Assembly: GCA_000565255.1 (NCBI GenBank) | Contig: ASRH01000002.1 | Coordinates: 186,001-250,000 of the forward strand | From: Candidatus Aramenus sulfurataquae | GTDB lineage: Archaea; Thermoproteota; Thermoprotei_A; Sulfolobales; Sulfolobaceae | Length of the DNA: 64,000 nucleotides | Direction of reading: 5' to 3' | Part shown: positions 43,401 to 51,563 of the stretch, one piece after another | How positions within the stretch are numbered: the stretch's first letter is position 1 | Layout of the letters: the number at the start of each line of letters is the position of its first letter | The notes under the pieces: model-generated | Database searches by the model: none | What the model was told of the DNA's origin: nothing | Seen by the model: the letters and a program-made list of their open reading frames with translations, nothing else | Translations under genes and position numbers: made by a program

Positions 43401-45182
43401 ATGACAAGGTACGTTATCTTGGGCAATGGACAGCTCACGGTTTTGGCTGACAAGGACTACGTGCTAAGGGAGCTCTACTACCCTTTGCCCACCGACAACC
43501 ACTTGGTCTTCTCAAAGGTAGGGTTATGGTATAAGGGCAAATTTGCGTGGCTCGATCAACTAAACCCAAGGATATCCTACGAGAGTGATGCACTGACAGC
43601 AGTGATAGAGGCGCAGTTTGACGACCTAAAGGTGAAGATAAGAGATGCAGTTGACATGGCCTATCCCATCCTAGTCAGGGAGGTCACCCTGACCCAGGAG
43701 GCTACCGTGTTCTTTGCGTGGAACTTCAACGTCTACAACAACAATATAGGGGATACCGCCTTCTACGACCCCTTCACCGATTCCATGGTACACTACAAGA
43801 GGGACAGGTGGTTCATGTTCTCCTGTAACCTCCACACCTACCAATACGCAACAGGCTACAAGGAAATAGGTGGCCTGCAGGGTACTTGGAAGGACTGTGA
43901 AGACGGGGCACTCTCAATGAACCCAATAGCTCAAGGCTCTGTGGACTTTGCGGTGAGCTTCAAGGCCAACGGCACGTTCTTCTGCTGGCTAGTTGCCTCA
44001 AACAACTACGAGAACGCGAGGAGGCTCTCCGAGTACGTGGGGAGGAAGACGCCCAAGGAGCTCATGGGTAGGACCAACAACTATTGGAGAGCCTGGCTCT
44101 TCAAGGCCAGAGATCTGGAAGAGGTTGCAAGGAGGTCCTTGCTCATCATAGCAGCCCATTGGCAAAACAACGGCTCAATACCTGCTGCCCTCGACACGGA
44201 CATAATGAGGTTTAACAGAGACACCTACAACTACGTGTGGCATAGGGATGCTGCCTTCGCCTCAATTACTATGTCCTTGGCTGGGTACCAAGACTTCTCC
44301 AGGAACTTGTTTAACTTCAGTAAGTCCCTGCTCTACAGGGGGTTCCTCTTCCAGAAGTACACCTGCGATGGTCACTGGGGAAGCACTTGGCACCCGTGGA
44401 CCTCTGGCTACATTCCAATTCAAGAGGACGAGACTGCGTTGATGCTCTACGCCGCGTGGGTCCACTTTTACTTGTTTAGGGACGTGGACTTCATAAAGTC
44501 GTTATACAGACCAGCTATAAAGGCAGCGGCGGACTTCTTAGCAGGGTACAGGGACGAGGAGACCGGGCTACCCCTCCCCTCTTACGATCTATGGGAGGAG
44601 AGGCTAGGGGTCCACTTCTTCACTTCTGCCGCTGTCTACGCAGGGCTTACGGCAGCGGCGAAGTTCGCTGAGTTCTTTGGCGACGAGGAGTACAGGGTGA
44701 AGTACTCAGCTGCGGCGGAAGAGGTAAAGAAGGGCCTCGATAAGTTCTTCGTAGGGGATCACTTCGCCAGGAGCCTTCACGACGACAAGGTGGACTCAAG
44801 TACGTTGTTAGGGGCAATGCTTGCCCTAGACCCTAAGGACGAGAGGGTAAAGGTCAACAGGAAGAAGGTAGAGGAGGTCTTAAACGTAAACGGTGGAATA
44901 GCTAGATATGAGGGGGACTGGTACTTGAAGGAGGACGAGAGGCCTAACGCGTGGTTCATATCAACCTTATGGCTTGCACAGCACTACGCGTTCGAGGGGA
45001 ACCCAGAGATGGGGAAGAAGTACTTGGAGTGGGTGCTGAAGAACTCCCTCAGCACTGGGGTGATCCCAGAACAAATTTCGCCTTCAGGCAACTACCCCTC
45101 AGTCTCTCCCCTAGTCTGGAGCCACGCAGAGCTCATAAGGACGATCTACTACTTAAAGAAAGGTTTCAATAGGTTTATTTAA
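43401..45182 (+). CDS. GH15 glucoamylase / glucan 1,4-alpha-glucosidase
   Basis: This 593-residue enzyme has an N-terminal beta-sandwich (~1-240) and an (alpha/alpha)6 barrel (~250-590). Catalytic surroundings are visible: YNYVWHRDAAFASITM, the general acid Glu in YIPIQEDETALML, and the base Glu in GVIPEQISPSGNYPSV. It releases glucose from maltodextrins or glycogen. No signal peptide is seen, so it is cytoplasmic and probably works on internal glycogen. A TATA-like TTTTATT lies ~25 bp before ATG 43401. A small membrane-protein gene follows after 21 bp. Confidence 0.9.
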   Translation: MTRYVILGNGQLTVLADKDYVLRELYYPLPTDNHLVFSKVGLWYKGKFAWLDQLNPRISYESDALTAVIEAQFDDLKVKIRDAVDMAYPILVREVTLTQEATVFFAWNFNVYNNNIGDTAFYDPFTDSMVHYKRDRWFMFSCNLHTYQYATGYKEIGGLQGTWKDCEDGALSMNPIAQGSVDFAVSFKANGTFFCWLVASNNYENARRLSEYVGRKTPKELMGRTNNYWRAWLFKARDLEEVARRSLLIIAAHWQNNGSIPAALDTDIMRFNRDTYNYVWHRDAAFASITMSLAGYQDFSRNLFNFSKSLLYRGFLFQKYTCDGHWGSTWHPWTSGYIPIQEDETALMLYAAWVHFYLFRDVDFIKSLYRPAIKAAADFLAGYRDEETGLPLPSYDLWEERLGVHFFTSAAVYAGLTAAAKFAEFFGDEEYRVKYSAAAEEVKKGLDKFFVGDHFARSLHDDKVDSSTLLGAMLALDPKDERVKVNRKKVEEVLNVNGGIARYEGDWYLKEDERPNAWFISTLWLAQHYAFEGNPEMGKKYLEWVLKNSLSTGVIPEQISPSGNYPSVSPLVWSHAELIRTIYYLKKGFNRFI

Positions 45183-45203
45183 TAGCATAACAAAAGGAAT
45201 TTC

Positions 45204-45533
45204 ATGAAATGGGTGCCAGTTGTAATAATTTTTGCCACGCTTTTCTCCTTAGGTTACCTGCTGACTGGGTACCTAGTCGACTCCGCCTTACTGGGCGTCT
45301 TGGGTTCCTTGTTTTACTTGTTGAGGTCTGGGGGGAAGAAGTACGTGGACTCCGTGCCCTATGCACCGCTAATAGCCTTTGCTCTCTCCTCCACCTCCGT
45401 CGCCTTAGCGCTTATCTCCTTGGTGGTGAAGGTATTAGTAATCGCTGAGGCCTTCGTGTACTCCTTTCTCGCGACCATTACCTTCGTATCAGCCTCAATG
45501 GTTGTGGGGTACTTAAGGAGGGTAAAGGGATAG
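45204..45533 (+). CDS. Small four-helix membrane protein
   Basis: This 109-residue protein is almost entirely hydrophobic: helices at ~4-25, 28-42, 55-78 and 80-103, with one polar loop (RSGGKKYVDSVPYA). Function is unknown. It lies 21 bp after the glucoamylase gene and probably shares its transcript. Its 3' end overlaps the convergent glycosyltransferase gene by 21 bp. Confidence 0.6.
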   Translation: MKWVPVVIIFATLFSLGYLLTGYLVDSALLGVLGSLFYLLRSGGKKYVDSVPYAPLIAFALSSTSVALALISLVVKVLVIAEAFVYSFLATITFVSASMVVGYLRRVKG

Positions 45534-46415
45534 TCCCTCCATTTCAGCCTTTAGTAGTTCCCTGAACTTATGGGGCTCAAGCTTGTTCCTAATGCCCTTT
45601 AACGCTATACCTATCCCTACCCTCTCCTCTCCCCTCGCTAAGTGGTACAACTCCTCGAGGAGGGCTACGTTTAAACCCCAAACCCTCCAGACGGCGTAGG
45701 GGAACGCGTGCTTCTCTATCGACAAGTACCTCTCCGCCAAGGGGTTTGTTGACCTCGAAAGCGACTCCTCTCCTCCATGGAATACCTCTCCTCCAGAGAA
45801 GTAGAAGGCGTCAAACCCCTTCCTAATGGCGTGGAGGGCTATTACGCTTTCATTGTAGCTCCCCCTCAGCGAGTACTCGGGCAGTTGGAGCCCTTGGTAG
45901 ACTTCCCTTTTAATGCTCATGTTTACCCCGGCTATGGCAAGCGTCTTCTCGTTACCTATGTGCTCTCTCCTGTCCACTGAAAGACCGGTCTTGGTTAAAA
46001 ACCCCGTGTACTCCTTGAACTTAGCGCAATACTCCTCCATGTAGATTGTGTGACTTAATCTCTGGAAGAGGGCGTTTGGGTAGTTCTTCCACTTCCTCCC
46101 CACGACGCGACCTGTGAGGACCCCAATTCTCTGGTGCTCCTCGTGGAACCTCACGTGGTCCTCCACCCAGTGCTCTGAGGGAATCGCGTCGTCGTCCGTG
46201 ACAAGGAGGAGGGGGGAGGAGGCCTCCCTTAAGGCAATGTTCAGCGCCTCCTCGTAGTAACCATCCTTTTGTTCTATTGCCTTGTTGTAGTCCTTTGTCC
46301 TCAGTTCGCCCTTGTAGATTAAGATTACCTCAGCGTCCTTATACCTTTTCAATCTATCTAGGAGGGAGTAGAGGGAGGGCCTGCAAAGAGTGGGAATAGC
46401 TATTGAGACGTTCAT
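45513..46415 (-). CDS. Glycosyltransferase, GT2-like (GT-A fold)
   Basis: This 300-residue enzyme begins SIAIPTLCRPSLYSLLDRL and has the metal-binding motif LLVTDDDAIPSEHW, then VLTGRVVGRKW and a late AIAGVNMSIKREVYQG, typical of GT2 family members acting on nucleotide sugars. There are no membrane helices, so it is soluble or peripheral. It may contribute to surface N-glycans; the sugar is not known. ATG 46415 is preceded by an AT-rich stretch. Confidence 0.8.
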   Translation of the reverse strand: MNVSIAIPTLCRPSLYSLLDRLKRYKDAEVILIYKGELRTKDYNKAIEQKDGYYEEALNIALREASSPLLLVTDDDAIPSEHWVEDHVRFHEEHQRIGVLTGRVVGRKWKNYPNALFQRLSHTIYMEEYCAKFKEYTGFLTKTGLSVDRREHIGNEKTLAIAGVNMSIKREVYQGLQLPEYSLRGSYNESVIALHAIRKGFDAFYFSGGEVFHGGEESLSRSTNPLAERYLSIEKHAFPYAVWRVWGLNVALLEELYHLARGEERVGIGIALKGIRNKLEPHKFRELLKAEMEGLSLYPP

Positions 46416-46542
46416 ATTGGTGTTAGGGAAAAGACGGAAAAATGTTTTTGTTACGAAAAGTTGTAATTACATGCTAGCCACGAGCTGAGGTCAGTAGATC
46501 TTCGCGGATAGAGATATAACTTTCTCGCTAGAGAACATTAGT

Positions 46543-46812
46543 ATGCCGTGGATACCTATAAAGTCTGCCGACAAATTGCTCTCTTCCCAGATCCTCAAGC
46601 TCCCTGAGGGTAAGGTGCTAAGGGTGGAGAGCTTCAAGGGAGACAGGTGGTTTGAGGTAAAGAGGAACGGGGAGGAGTTCGAGTTCAGCGAACACGGCTA
46701 CAGAAATGTCGTGTTTAAGGTCAAGAAAGAAGAAGTTAAAGAAACTGTAAAAAGGATAATAGAGGTCGAGTTCCCCAGGAGCCACCAGCTCAGGGTTTCC
46801 TTAAGCAGTTAG
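46543..46812 (+). CDS. Small conserved hypothetical protein
   Basis: This 89-residue protein has a beta-rich start (LPEGKVLRVESFKGDRWFEV) and a C-terminal helix (KKEEVKETVKRIIEVEF). It is basic and soluble, with no family recognised. A GATATAAC box lies ~25-32 bp upstream of the ATG. Its end overlaps the next, opposite-strand gene by 12 bp. Confidence 0.6.
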   Translation: MPWIPIKSADKLLSSQILKLPEGKVLRVESFKGDRWFEVKRNGEEFEFSEHGYRNVVFKVKKEEVKETVKRIIEVEFPRSHQLRVSLSS

Positions 46813-47118
46813 CATTGAGACGAAGCTCTTTATTGCGTTAACCAAGGACTTCACTAGCCTGTTCACTATGGCCTTATACGCGAATATTATCAAGTACCTT
46901 ATTCTTATTGTAAGGAGGAGTTCCTTTGCTATCTTCTCCTGCCTCTCAATAATTGCCCTTAAGTTACCGGACACGTAGGCTTTTATGTCCCTAATGAAGG
47001 TGAGGAAGTCCCTTACGGCTACCCTTATCTCCAATATACTGTTGGAGGAAAGTATCCTTTCGTACTCCTCGTACTTGCTCCTGAGGAGTGATGCGTTAAT
47101 TATATCATCAAAATACAT
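46801..47118 (-). CDS. Small all-helical hypothetical protein
   Basis: This protein of ~105 residues contains coiled-coil-like helices (LRSKYEEYERILSS, AIIERQEKIAKELLL) and a long amphipathic end (NRLVKSLVNAIKSFVSMLTA) that could sit on a membrane. The frame is open back to ATG 47145, but a TTTATGATA box (about 47140-47149) overlaps that codon and lies 22-31 bp before ATG 47118, so the shorter form is preferred. Function is unknown. Confidence 0.55.
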   Translation of the reverse strand: MYFDDIINASLLRSKYEEYERILSSNSILEIRVAVRDFLTFIRDIKAYVSGNLRAIIERQEKIAKELLLTIRIRYLIIFAYKAIVNRLVKSLVNAIKSFVSMLTA

Positions 47119-47119
47119 G

Positions 47120-47125
47120 TTATAT
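47120..47125 (+). promoter_or_regulatory. TATA box for the plus-strand guide RNA
   Basis: TTATAT lies about 25 bp before the expected 5' end of the C/D box RNA at 47147. It lies beside the palindrome CTCTTGAGAG (47126-47135), which separates it from the divergent gene's TATA. Confidence 0.5.
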
Positions 47126-47146
47126 CTCTTGAGAGGTATTATCATA

Positions 47147-47212
47147 AAAGGGTGATGAGTTTTCGGGGAGTGAAAGCCGGTGATCGGCTTTCAGCGGGCT
47201 GATCCCCCTTTA
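47147..47212 (+). ncRNA. C/D box guide RNA, both guides matching 23S rRNA
   Basis: C box GTGATGA (47152-47158), 12-nt guide GTTTTCGGGGAG, weak D' box TGAA (47171-47174), 5-nt spacer, degenerate C' box GTGATCG (47180-47186), 12-nt guide GCTTTCAGCGGG and D box CTGA (47199-47202). Flanking AAAGG and CCTTT can close the ends. The guides complement CUCCCCGAAAAC and CCCGCUGAAAGC; the cores CUCCCCGAAA and GCUGAAAGC are, as I recall, conserved 23S rRNA segments. Part of the RNA could also fold as a 9-bp hairpin (TGAAAGCCG with CGGCTTTCA). Confidence 0.75.
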
Positions 47213-47283
47213 AACTTAATCCCTTGAATAATATAAGCTACTATAAAGACTAGTTTAATACTGTGAAAGTATAAATCATCATT

Positions 47284-48279
47284 ATGAAAGTTGTAATCTT
47301 AGGATCAGGGTTTGCAGGTATTTCGGCTTACTTAAAGAACCCGAGCTCTGTCGTAATAGATAAGGAGGACTACTTCACCTTAACGCACAGGCTCGTGGAC
47401 GTGGTGGAGAGGGGAGATCGATCCCTTGCCGCGATTCCCTTGCCTAAGAAGTTCCTGAGGGCCAGAGTTAGGGGCGTGGACTTTAAGAGGAAGAAGGTCA
47501 TTACCAGCGAAGGTGACGTGGAGTACGACAAGCTGATTATCTCCCTCGGTTTCGAGCAGGATACGAGCAAGGTAAAGGCAAGGAACGTGATGAAACTAGA
47601 GAACGTGGAGGACGCGTTGAAGATAAGGGAAGCCCTAGGCAAGGCTAAGAGCGTTGCAGTCTTGGGAGGTGGGACTCTTGGGGTCGAGCTATCGGGGGCC
47701 TTGGCTAAGATGGGCAAGAAGGTCTTCCTCATTGAGGCGCAGAGGAGGTTGCTGTCCTTCATGAGCCAGGAGTCCTCAGACTTCGCTCTCAGTAGGCTAC
47801 AAGCCTTGGGGGTGGAGGTAATGCTGAACGCAAAGGTGGATAGCGTAGGAGAGTTGGTGGAGACGTCGTCTGGGAAAGTTAGGGCAGACCTAGTCGTCTT
47901 GACTGCAGGCATGAGAGGACCCTCCATAATAAGGGAGATGGGGCTGAGCAACGTAAACAATAGAATGCTAGTGGACGAGTACTTGAGGTCAGTGGACTTC
48001 GAGGACGTCTACGGGGCTGGGGACTGTATGACAGTAAGGAACTCGTTTGTCCCTATGTCAGCGCAAGTGGCTGTGCAGTCTGGAGAGAGGGCAATGCTTA
48101 ACGCCCTAGGGGAGGAAGAGAAGTTCTCCTACAAGCAGTTGGCAGTGATATTGAGGGTAGGGGACGAGTATTTCGGCGACCTCATGGGCAGGTTCGTCAA
48201 GGGAAACCTCGCGAGGCTTGTGAAGGACTTTGGGGTGTACAGAGCAGTGAAGATGGTGGAGAAGGCAAGCTTAATTTAA
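47284..48279 (+). CDS. NDH-2-like FAD-dependent pyridine nucleotide oxidoreductase
   Basis: This 331-residue two-dinucleotide-domain flavoprotein has FAD fold VVILGSGFAGISAYL, NAD(P) fold VAVLGGGTLGVELSGAL and the FAD-binding end DVYGAGDCMTV. It resembles type II NADH dehydrogenases, which pass electrons to quinones at the membrane, although sulfide:quinone-type relatives share the layout. The redox Cys pair of disulfide reductases and the SQR Cys residues are not evident, which favours NDH-2. The lipoate genes follow after 21 bp, but an AT-rich element near 48271-48281 could give them their own promoter. Confidence 0.82.
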   Translation: MKVVILGSGFAGISAYLKNPSSVVIDKEDYFTLTHRLVDVVERGDRSLAAIPLPKKFLRARVRGVDFKRKKVITSEGDVEYDKLIISLGFEQDTSKVKARNVMKLENVEDALKIREALGKAKSVAVLGGGTLGVELSGALAKMGKKVFLIEAQRRLLSFMSQESSDFALSRLQALGVEVMLNAKVDSVGELVETSSGKVRADLVVLTAGMRGPSIIREMGLSNVNNRMLVDEYLRSVDFEDVYGAGDCMTVRNSFVPMSAQVAVQSGERAMLNALGEEEKFSYKQLAVILRVGDEYFGDLMGRFVKGNLARLVKDFGVYRAVKMVEKASLI

Positions 48280-48300
48280 CTTGGACGCAATTCTTTTGAC

Positions 48301-49104
48301 ATGGAAGTGCTAGTATCTGCTGGTACTTTCTTTTTTCTCAAAAAGGGGATAAAATACAGCGACACTGCGTACGCCCTCCAAACAGGGGGGTGTAAGGCGA
48401 AGTGCGCTTTTTGTACGCAGTCCTCCGTTAGCAGGGCAGACAAGGCCTACCTTTCAAGGGTTAAGTGGTACCCAGTAAAAGTAGAGGACGTAAAGGAAAA
48501 GCTCTCCTCGTTTAAGCGCTTCTGCCTTCAGACCGTTGTGAAGGATGGCTTCGAGGAGGAGGCGTTGGACATCTTGGGGCAAGTTAACACCAGGAAGTCC
48601 GTCACTACCACACCCGTGGAAGAGAGGTACTTATGGGAGATGAAGGAAGTAGGAGTGGACTACCTGGGAGTTGGGATGGACACCACGAGGGGGAACTGGG
48701 AGAAGGTGGGAAAGCCCTACTCCTTCGAGAGGTACCTTGAGTTCGTCAAGAGGGCGGTGGAGGTCTTTGGAAAGAGGAAAGTCTACGTTCACTTAGTCTT
48801 CGGCCTAGGGGAGGAGAAGGGGGAGTTCGTGGAGCTGATGAAGGAGCTCTACTCTCTGGGGGCGGAGGTAGCGCTCTTTGCCTTCACCCCCGTGAAGGGA
48901 ACGCCAATGGAGGACCACCCAAGGCCACCTCTTGAGGAGTACAGAGAGATGCAGAGGATAAGGTTTGCCCTCTCAACTGGGGCTAATCCAAGCGAGAAGG
49001 CCTACTTCACTTCTGGCTGTCCCTCCTGTGATAGGCCCTTCTACAACGAGGACCCCAGGGAGAAGCCCTACAACATACCCCTAATGGAGGCGAGAAGGCT
49101 ATGA
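48301..49104 (+). CDS. Radical SAM lipoyl synthase component (LipS1/LipS2 type)
   Basis: This 267-residue radical SAM enzyme has cluster motif CKAKCAFC (Cys31, Cys35, Cys38), YLGVGMDTTRGNWEKVG in the barrel and a late FTSGCPSCDRPF Cys pair. By sequence it looks biotin-synthase-like, but its place in a four-gene set with a second radical SAM protein and both parts of a split lipoate ligase identifies it as one half of the LipS1/LipS2 pair, which together insert sulfur into protein-bound octanoate. I cannot say which half it is. Its stop overlaps the next ATG by 4 bp. Confidence 0.78.
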   Translation: MEVLVSAGTFFFLKKGIKYSDTAYALQTGGCKAKCAFCTQSSVSRADKAYLSRVKWYPVKVEDVKEKLSSFKRFCLQTVVKDGFEEEALDILGQVNTRKSVTTTPVEERYLWEMKEVGVDYLGVGMDTTRGNWEKVGKPYSFERYLEFVKRAVEVFGKRKVYVHLVFGLGEEKGEFVELMKELYSLGAEVALFAFTPVKGTPMEDHPRPPLEEYREMQRIRFALSTGANPSEKAYFTSGCPSCDRPFYNEDPREKPYNIPLMEARRL

Positions 49105-49958
49105 TAGGGGGGTTTGTGATAGACAGGAAATTCTCAGTCCTAAGCCTCACTGGAGGTTCGTGTTCCCTGAACTGCTTCTACTGCTCTGCAAAGTACATAA
49201 AGTCTATGCTTTCAGCTCCTACCCCTGAGGAGCTCTACAAGGAGATCTCGAGGTTACACGCCAGAGGGGTCAAGGGATTCCTAGTGAGCGGGGGATTCAA
49301 CGAAAGGGGAGAGTTGCCCGTCAAGAAGTATTTACCCGTTATGAGAAAGGCTAAGAAGGAGATGGGAGTTATATTTAACGTCCACCCCGGCCTACTAGAC
49401 AGGGAAACAATAGAGGAGATGCGCGACGTAGTTGACATAGTGGATTACGAGTTCGCCTACTCCACGGGAGCCTACAAGTCGAAGGGAGTGAAGAGGCCTA
49501 GGGAGGACTACCTTAAGGTGTTGGAGGACTTGGTAGACTACGGCCCCAAGTACGTTGTCCCACACCTCATGTTGGGGCTGCCTAGCGACTCTGACGAGGA
49601 GTTGGAGGACGTGATAAGGCTCGTTGCCTCTTATAATCCCTACTTGATCAACTTCTTAGTGCTCATCCCTACGCCCGGCACTCCATCTAGGCTCTTGAAG
49701 CCAATGGACGTGGTAAGGGCATTAAGGCTCATAGAGCTCGGCCACGCGTTAACTGGGGGCAGGACTAGCTTAGGCTGTATGAGACCCTACCAAATCAAGG
49801 AGGAGTTAGACAGGGAGGTGGTTAAAAGGGGAATAGTGCAGAGGATAGCCAACCCTCACCACAAGGTAGTCAAGGAGTTCAACCTCCCCCTTTACGACGG
49901 TTGCTGTAGCCTACCGGAGGAGTACCTAGGTGAGTTCAAGTATGAGGCTGATAATTGA
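49101..49958 (+). CDS. Radical SAM lipoyl synthase component (partner of LipS1/LipS2 pair)
   Basis: This 285-residue radical SAM protein has cluster motif CSLNCFYC (Cys21, Cys25, Cys28) close to the N-terminus, VKGFLVSGGFNERGELP, PHLMLGLPSDSDEELEDVI, and a C-terminal YDGCCSLPEEY with two adjacent Cys. It is paired with the preceding radical SAM protein by a 4-bp overlap and with the lipoate ligase genes that follow. The two would jointly form lipoyl groups. Which is LipS1 and which LipS2 needs comparison with characterised Thermococcus proteins. Confidence 0.78.
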   Translation: MIGGFVIDRKFSVLSLTGGSCSLNCFYCSAKYIKSMLSAPTPEELYKEISRLHARGVKGFLVSGGFNERGELPVKKYLPVMRKAKKEMGVIFNVHPGLLDRETIEEMRDVVDIVDYEFAYSTGAYKSKGVKRPREDYLKVLEDLVDYGPKYVVPHLMLGLPSDSDEELEDVIRLVASYNPYLINFLVLIPTPGTPSRLLKPMDVVRALRLIELGHALTGGRTSLGCMRPYQIKEELDREVVKRGIVQRIANPHHKVVKEFNLPLYDGCCSLPEEYLGEFKYEADN

Positions 49959-50664
49959 GGGAGGAAACCCTGGAGAGAGGCAGATGGCGTTAGACGAGGC
50001 TATGTTAATCTTAGCTAGCCACAACTTGGTGGAGGAGACAGTGAGGCTCTGGAACTTCTCGCCAACGACGCTTACCATAGGTAGGTTTTTGGCTGTGAGG
50101 GACTGGGTAAATGAGGAGGAGAGGGAAAAGCTAGGGATACCGCTAATAAGGAGGTTCACAGGGGGAGGGCCTGCGCTCCACGACGAGAAGGGAGAGGTAA
50201 CGTGGAGCGTGTTGATGAAGGGCGTTGACGTCGTTGAGGCCTACAGGAGGATTGGCTCAGCCCTAGTTAAGGCCATAGAGCTTCTGGGGCTCAAGGCCGA
50301 GTTCTCCCCGATCAACGACGTGACAGTGATGGGCAAAAAGGTAGTTGGAATGGCAGGGGCAAAGAAGAGGGACGCAGTCCTAGTCCACGGCACCTTTATG
50401 TTCTCCACCTACCTAGGTTACATGAAGGTGATAAAGTCCCCGGAGGCAAAGGTGAGGGAGAGGGGATCCCCAGAGGGAAGGGTGAGCAACCTGTCCGTTC
50501 TCCTGGGCAGTGAAATAAGTAGGAGAGAGGCAGTGGAGGCGTTAATAGAGGGGTTTTCGAGCGCGTTCGAGCTAAGGGACGGGGAGCTAACGGAACTAGA
50601 GGTGGAGCTGAGCTCTCAGCTAAAGTTTAAGTACACAAACGAGAGGTGGACTTACTTAAGATGA
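49942..50664 (+). CDS. lplA: Lipoate-protein ligase A, catalytic domain
   Basis: This 241-residue BPL/LplA-fold ligase attaches octanoate or lipoate to a carrier Lys using ATP. It has LIIEGGNPGERQMALDEAM, the lipoyl-AMP loop RRFTGGGPALHDEKGEVTW, and VMGKKVVGMAGAKK with the catalytic Lys region. It lacks the C-terminal accessory domain, which is encoded separately by the next gene. ATG 49942 is used; the in-frame GTG 49930 lies inside the preceding gene. The overlaps on both sides show a tight operon. Confidence 0.9.
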   Translation: MRLIIEGGNPGERQMALDEAMLILASHNLVEETVRLWNFSPTTLTIGRFLAVRDWVNEEEREKLGIPLIRRFTGGGPALHDEKGEVTWSVLMKGVDVVEAYRRIGSALVKAIELLGLKAEFSPINDVTVMGKKVVGMAGAKKRDAVLVHGTFMFSTYLGYMKVIKSPEAKVRERGSPEGRVSNLSVLLGSEISRREAVEALIEGFSSAFELRDGELTELEVELSSQLKFKYTNERWTYLR

Positions 50665-50891
50665 TCTGCGAGAAGATCTTCAGGTCTAGGCAAGGGAAGA
50701 CAGTGGTGCTGAGGGTGTATTCAGAAGAAGGTAGGATAGAAAAGGTAGAAGTTACTGGCGACTTTTTCGCAGATGAAAACGACATTGAGTACTTGGAGAG
50801 AAGCCTAAAGGAGCTAAAGCCAGCAAAGGTAGAGGTTATAGGCGTCGATGTGGATGAGCTCCTAGAAAAGGTGAAGGAGTGTATCTCATAG
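50661..50891 (+). CDS. lplB: Lipoate-protein ligase accessory subunit (LplB)
   Basis: This 76-residue protein corresponds to the C-terminal accessory domain of bacterial LplA: GKTVVLRVYSEEGRIEKV and the hallmark VTGDFFADEN, ending in a helix LERSLKELKPAKVEV. In split archaeal ligases (first shown in Thermoplasma) both parts are needed for the activation step. The start is ATG 50661, overlapping the lplA stop as ATGA; the frame is also open from GTG 50646. Its end overlaps the EVE-domain gene by 6 bp. Confidence 0.85.
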   Translation: MICEKIFRSRQGKTVVLRVYSEEGRIEKVEVTGDFFADENDIEYLERSLKELKPAKVEVIGVDVDELLEKVKECIS

Positions 50892-51326
50892 CTCGCCCTT
50901 AAGGCACATCTCTATCTTCTTCCCGTCGTCGTCTGGGATGGGCCTCTTTAGGTTCGCCGGAGCGTTCCTCAAGTACTTGGGCAGTTGTGCTGGGTCCTCC
51001 ACGAACCTCAACTTATCTAAGATTCCCTTGAGGTCACAAACCCCAGTGACTTCAGGGAATACCTTTACTCTGTGTATGAACATCCCCTTGTTCCTCACAA
51101 CTTCCTCCGGGAAGACGGGGGTCTCGTCTACGTACCAGTCGCTCTCCACCCTCACCACGCCAACTATCTTCCCTCCGTATGCCTTTGCGTAGTATTTGCT
51201 TACGTAAATGATGAGCTTGTCCCCCTTCTTTATGTACTCGCTTAAGTTTGTCTTGTACCCCCACACGCCCTTGGTGAGTATGACGTCCCACATGTCCTCC
51301 TGGATGGGGATAAGCCAGTAGGTCAT
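50886..51326 (-). CDS. EVE-domain protein
   Basis: This 146-residue single EVE (PUA-like) domain protein starts TYWLIPIQEDMWDVIL, with GVWGYKTNLSEYIKKGDKLI and FIHRVKVFPEVTG, the usual order. EVE domains hold modified bases in DNA or RNA in an aromatic cage, and they are often met alone in archaea or near restriction and defence genes. No such genes are adjacent here. It faces the lipoate operon. Confidence 0.85.
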   Translation of the reverse strand: MTYWLIPIQEDMWDVILTKGVWGYKTNLSEYIKKGDKLIIYVSKYYAKAYGGKIVGVVRVESDWYVDETPVFPEEVVRNKGMFIHRVKVFPEVTGVCDLKGILDKLRFVEDPAQLPKYLRNAPANLKRPIPDDDGKKIEMCLKGEL

Positions 51327-51460
51327 ATGCTCTCTTAAGTTGGAAAGGTTATTAAACTTCTCTGTATCAATTTATTGTTCTATCACGGATAATTCAGGGA
51401 AATAACGTGGGCCAATAGCGAAGACATGCACGTGAAGGCAAAATCCATTGTGGAAGGACT

Positions 51461-51491
51461 TTTAACCCTAAATCTTGTCACAAGGGTTAAA
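51461..51491. promoter_or_regulatory. 9-bp inverted repeat upstream of DUF1286 gene
   Basis: TTTAACCCT (51461-51469) and AGGGTTAAA (51483-51491) form a perfect inverted repeat with a 13-bp spacer, ~95 bp before the DUF1286 start. It may be an operator or a hairpin. The surrounding 51327-51584 region has no recognised gene; a 53-codon frame there is open by chance upstream of the TATA box. Confidence 0.4.
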
Positions 51492-51555
51492 GAAGACCTC
51501 AAACCTCTACGCGCTAGGTCGTTGACTATGGAAAAACTTACGGCGTGGTCTCAGC

Positions 51556-51563
51556 TATATAAA
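51556..51563 (+). promoter_or_regulatory. TATA box fixing the DUF1286 start
   Basis: TATATAAA lies 22-29 bp before ATG 51585. It shows that the open frame upstream of this ATG (to 51426) is not part of the gene. Confidence 0.7.
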
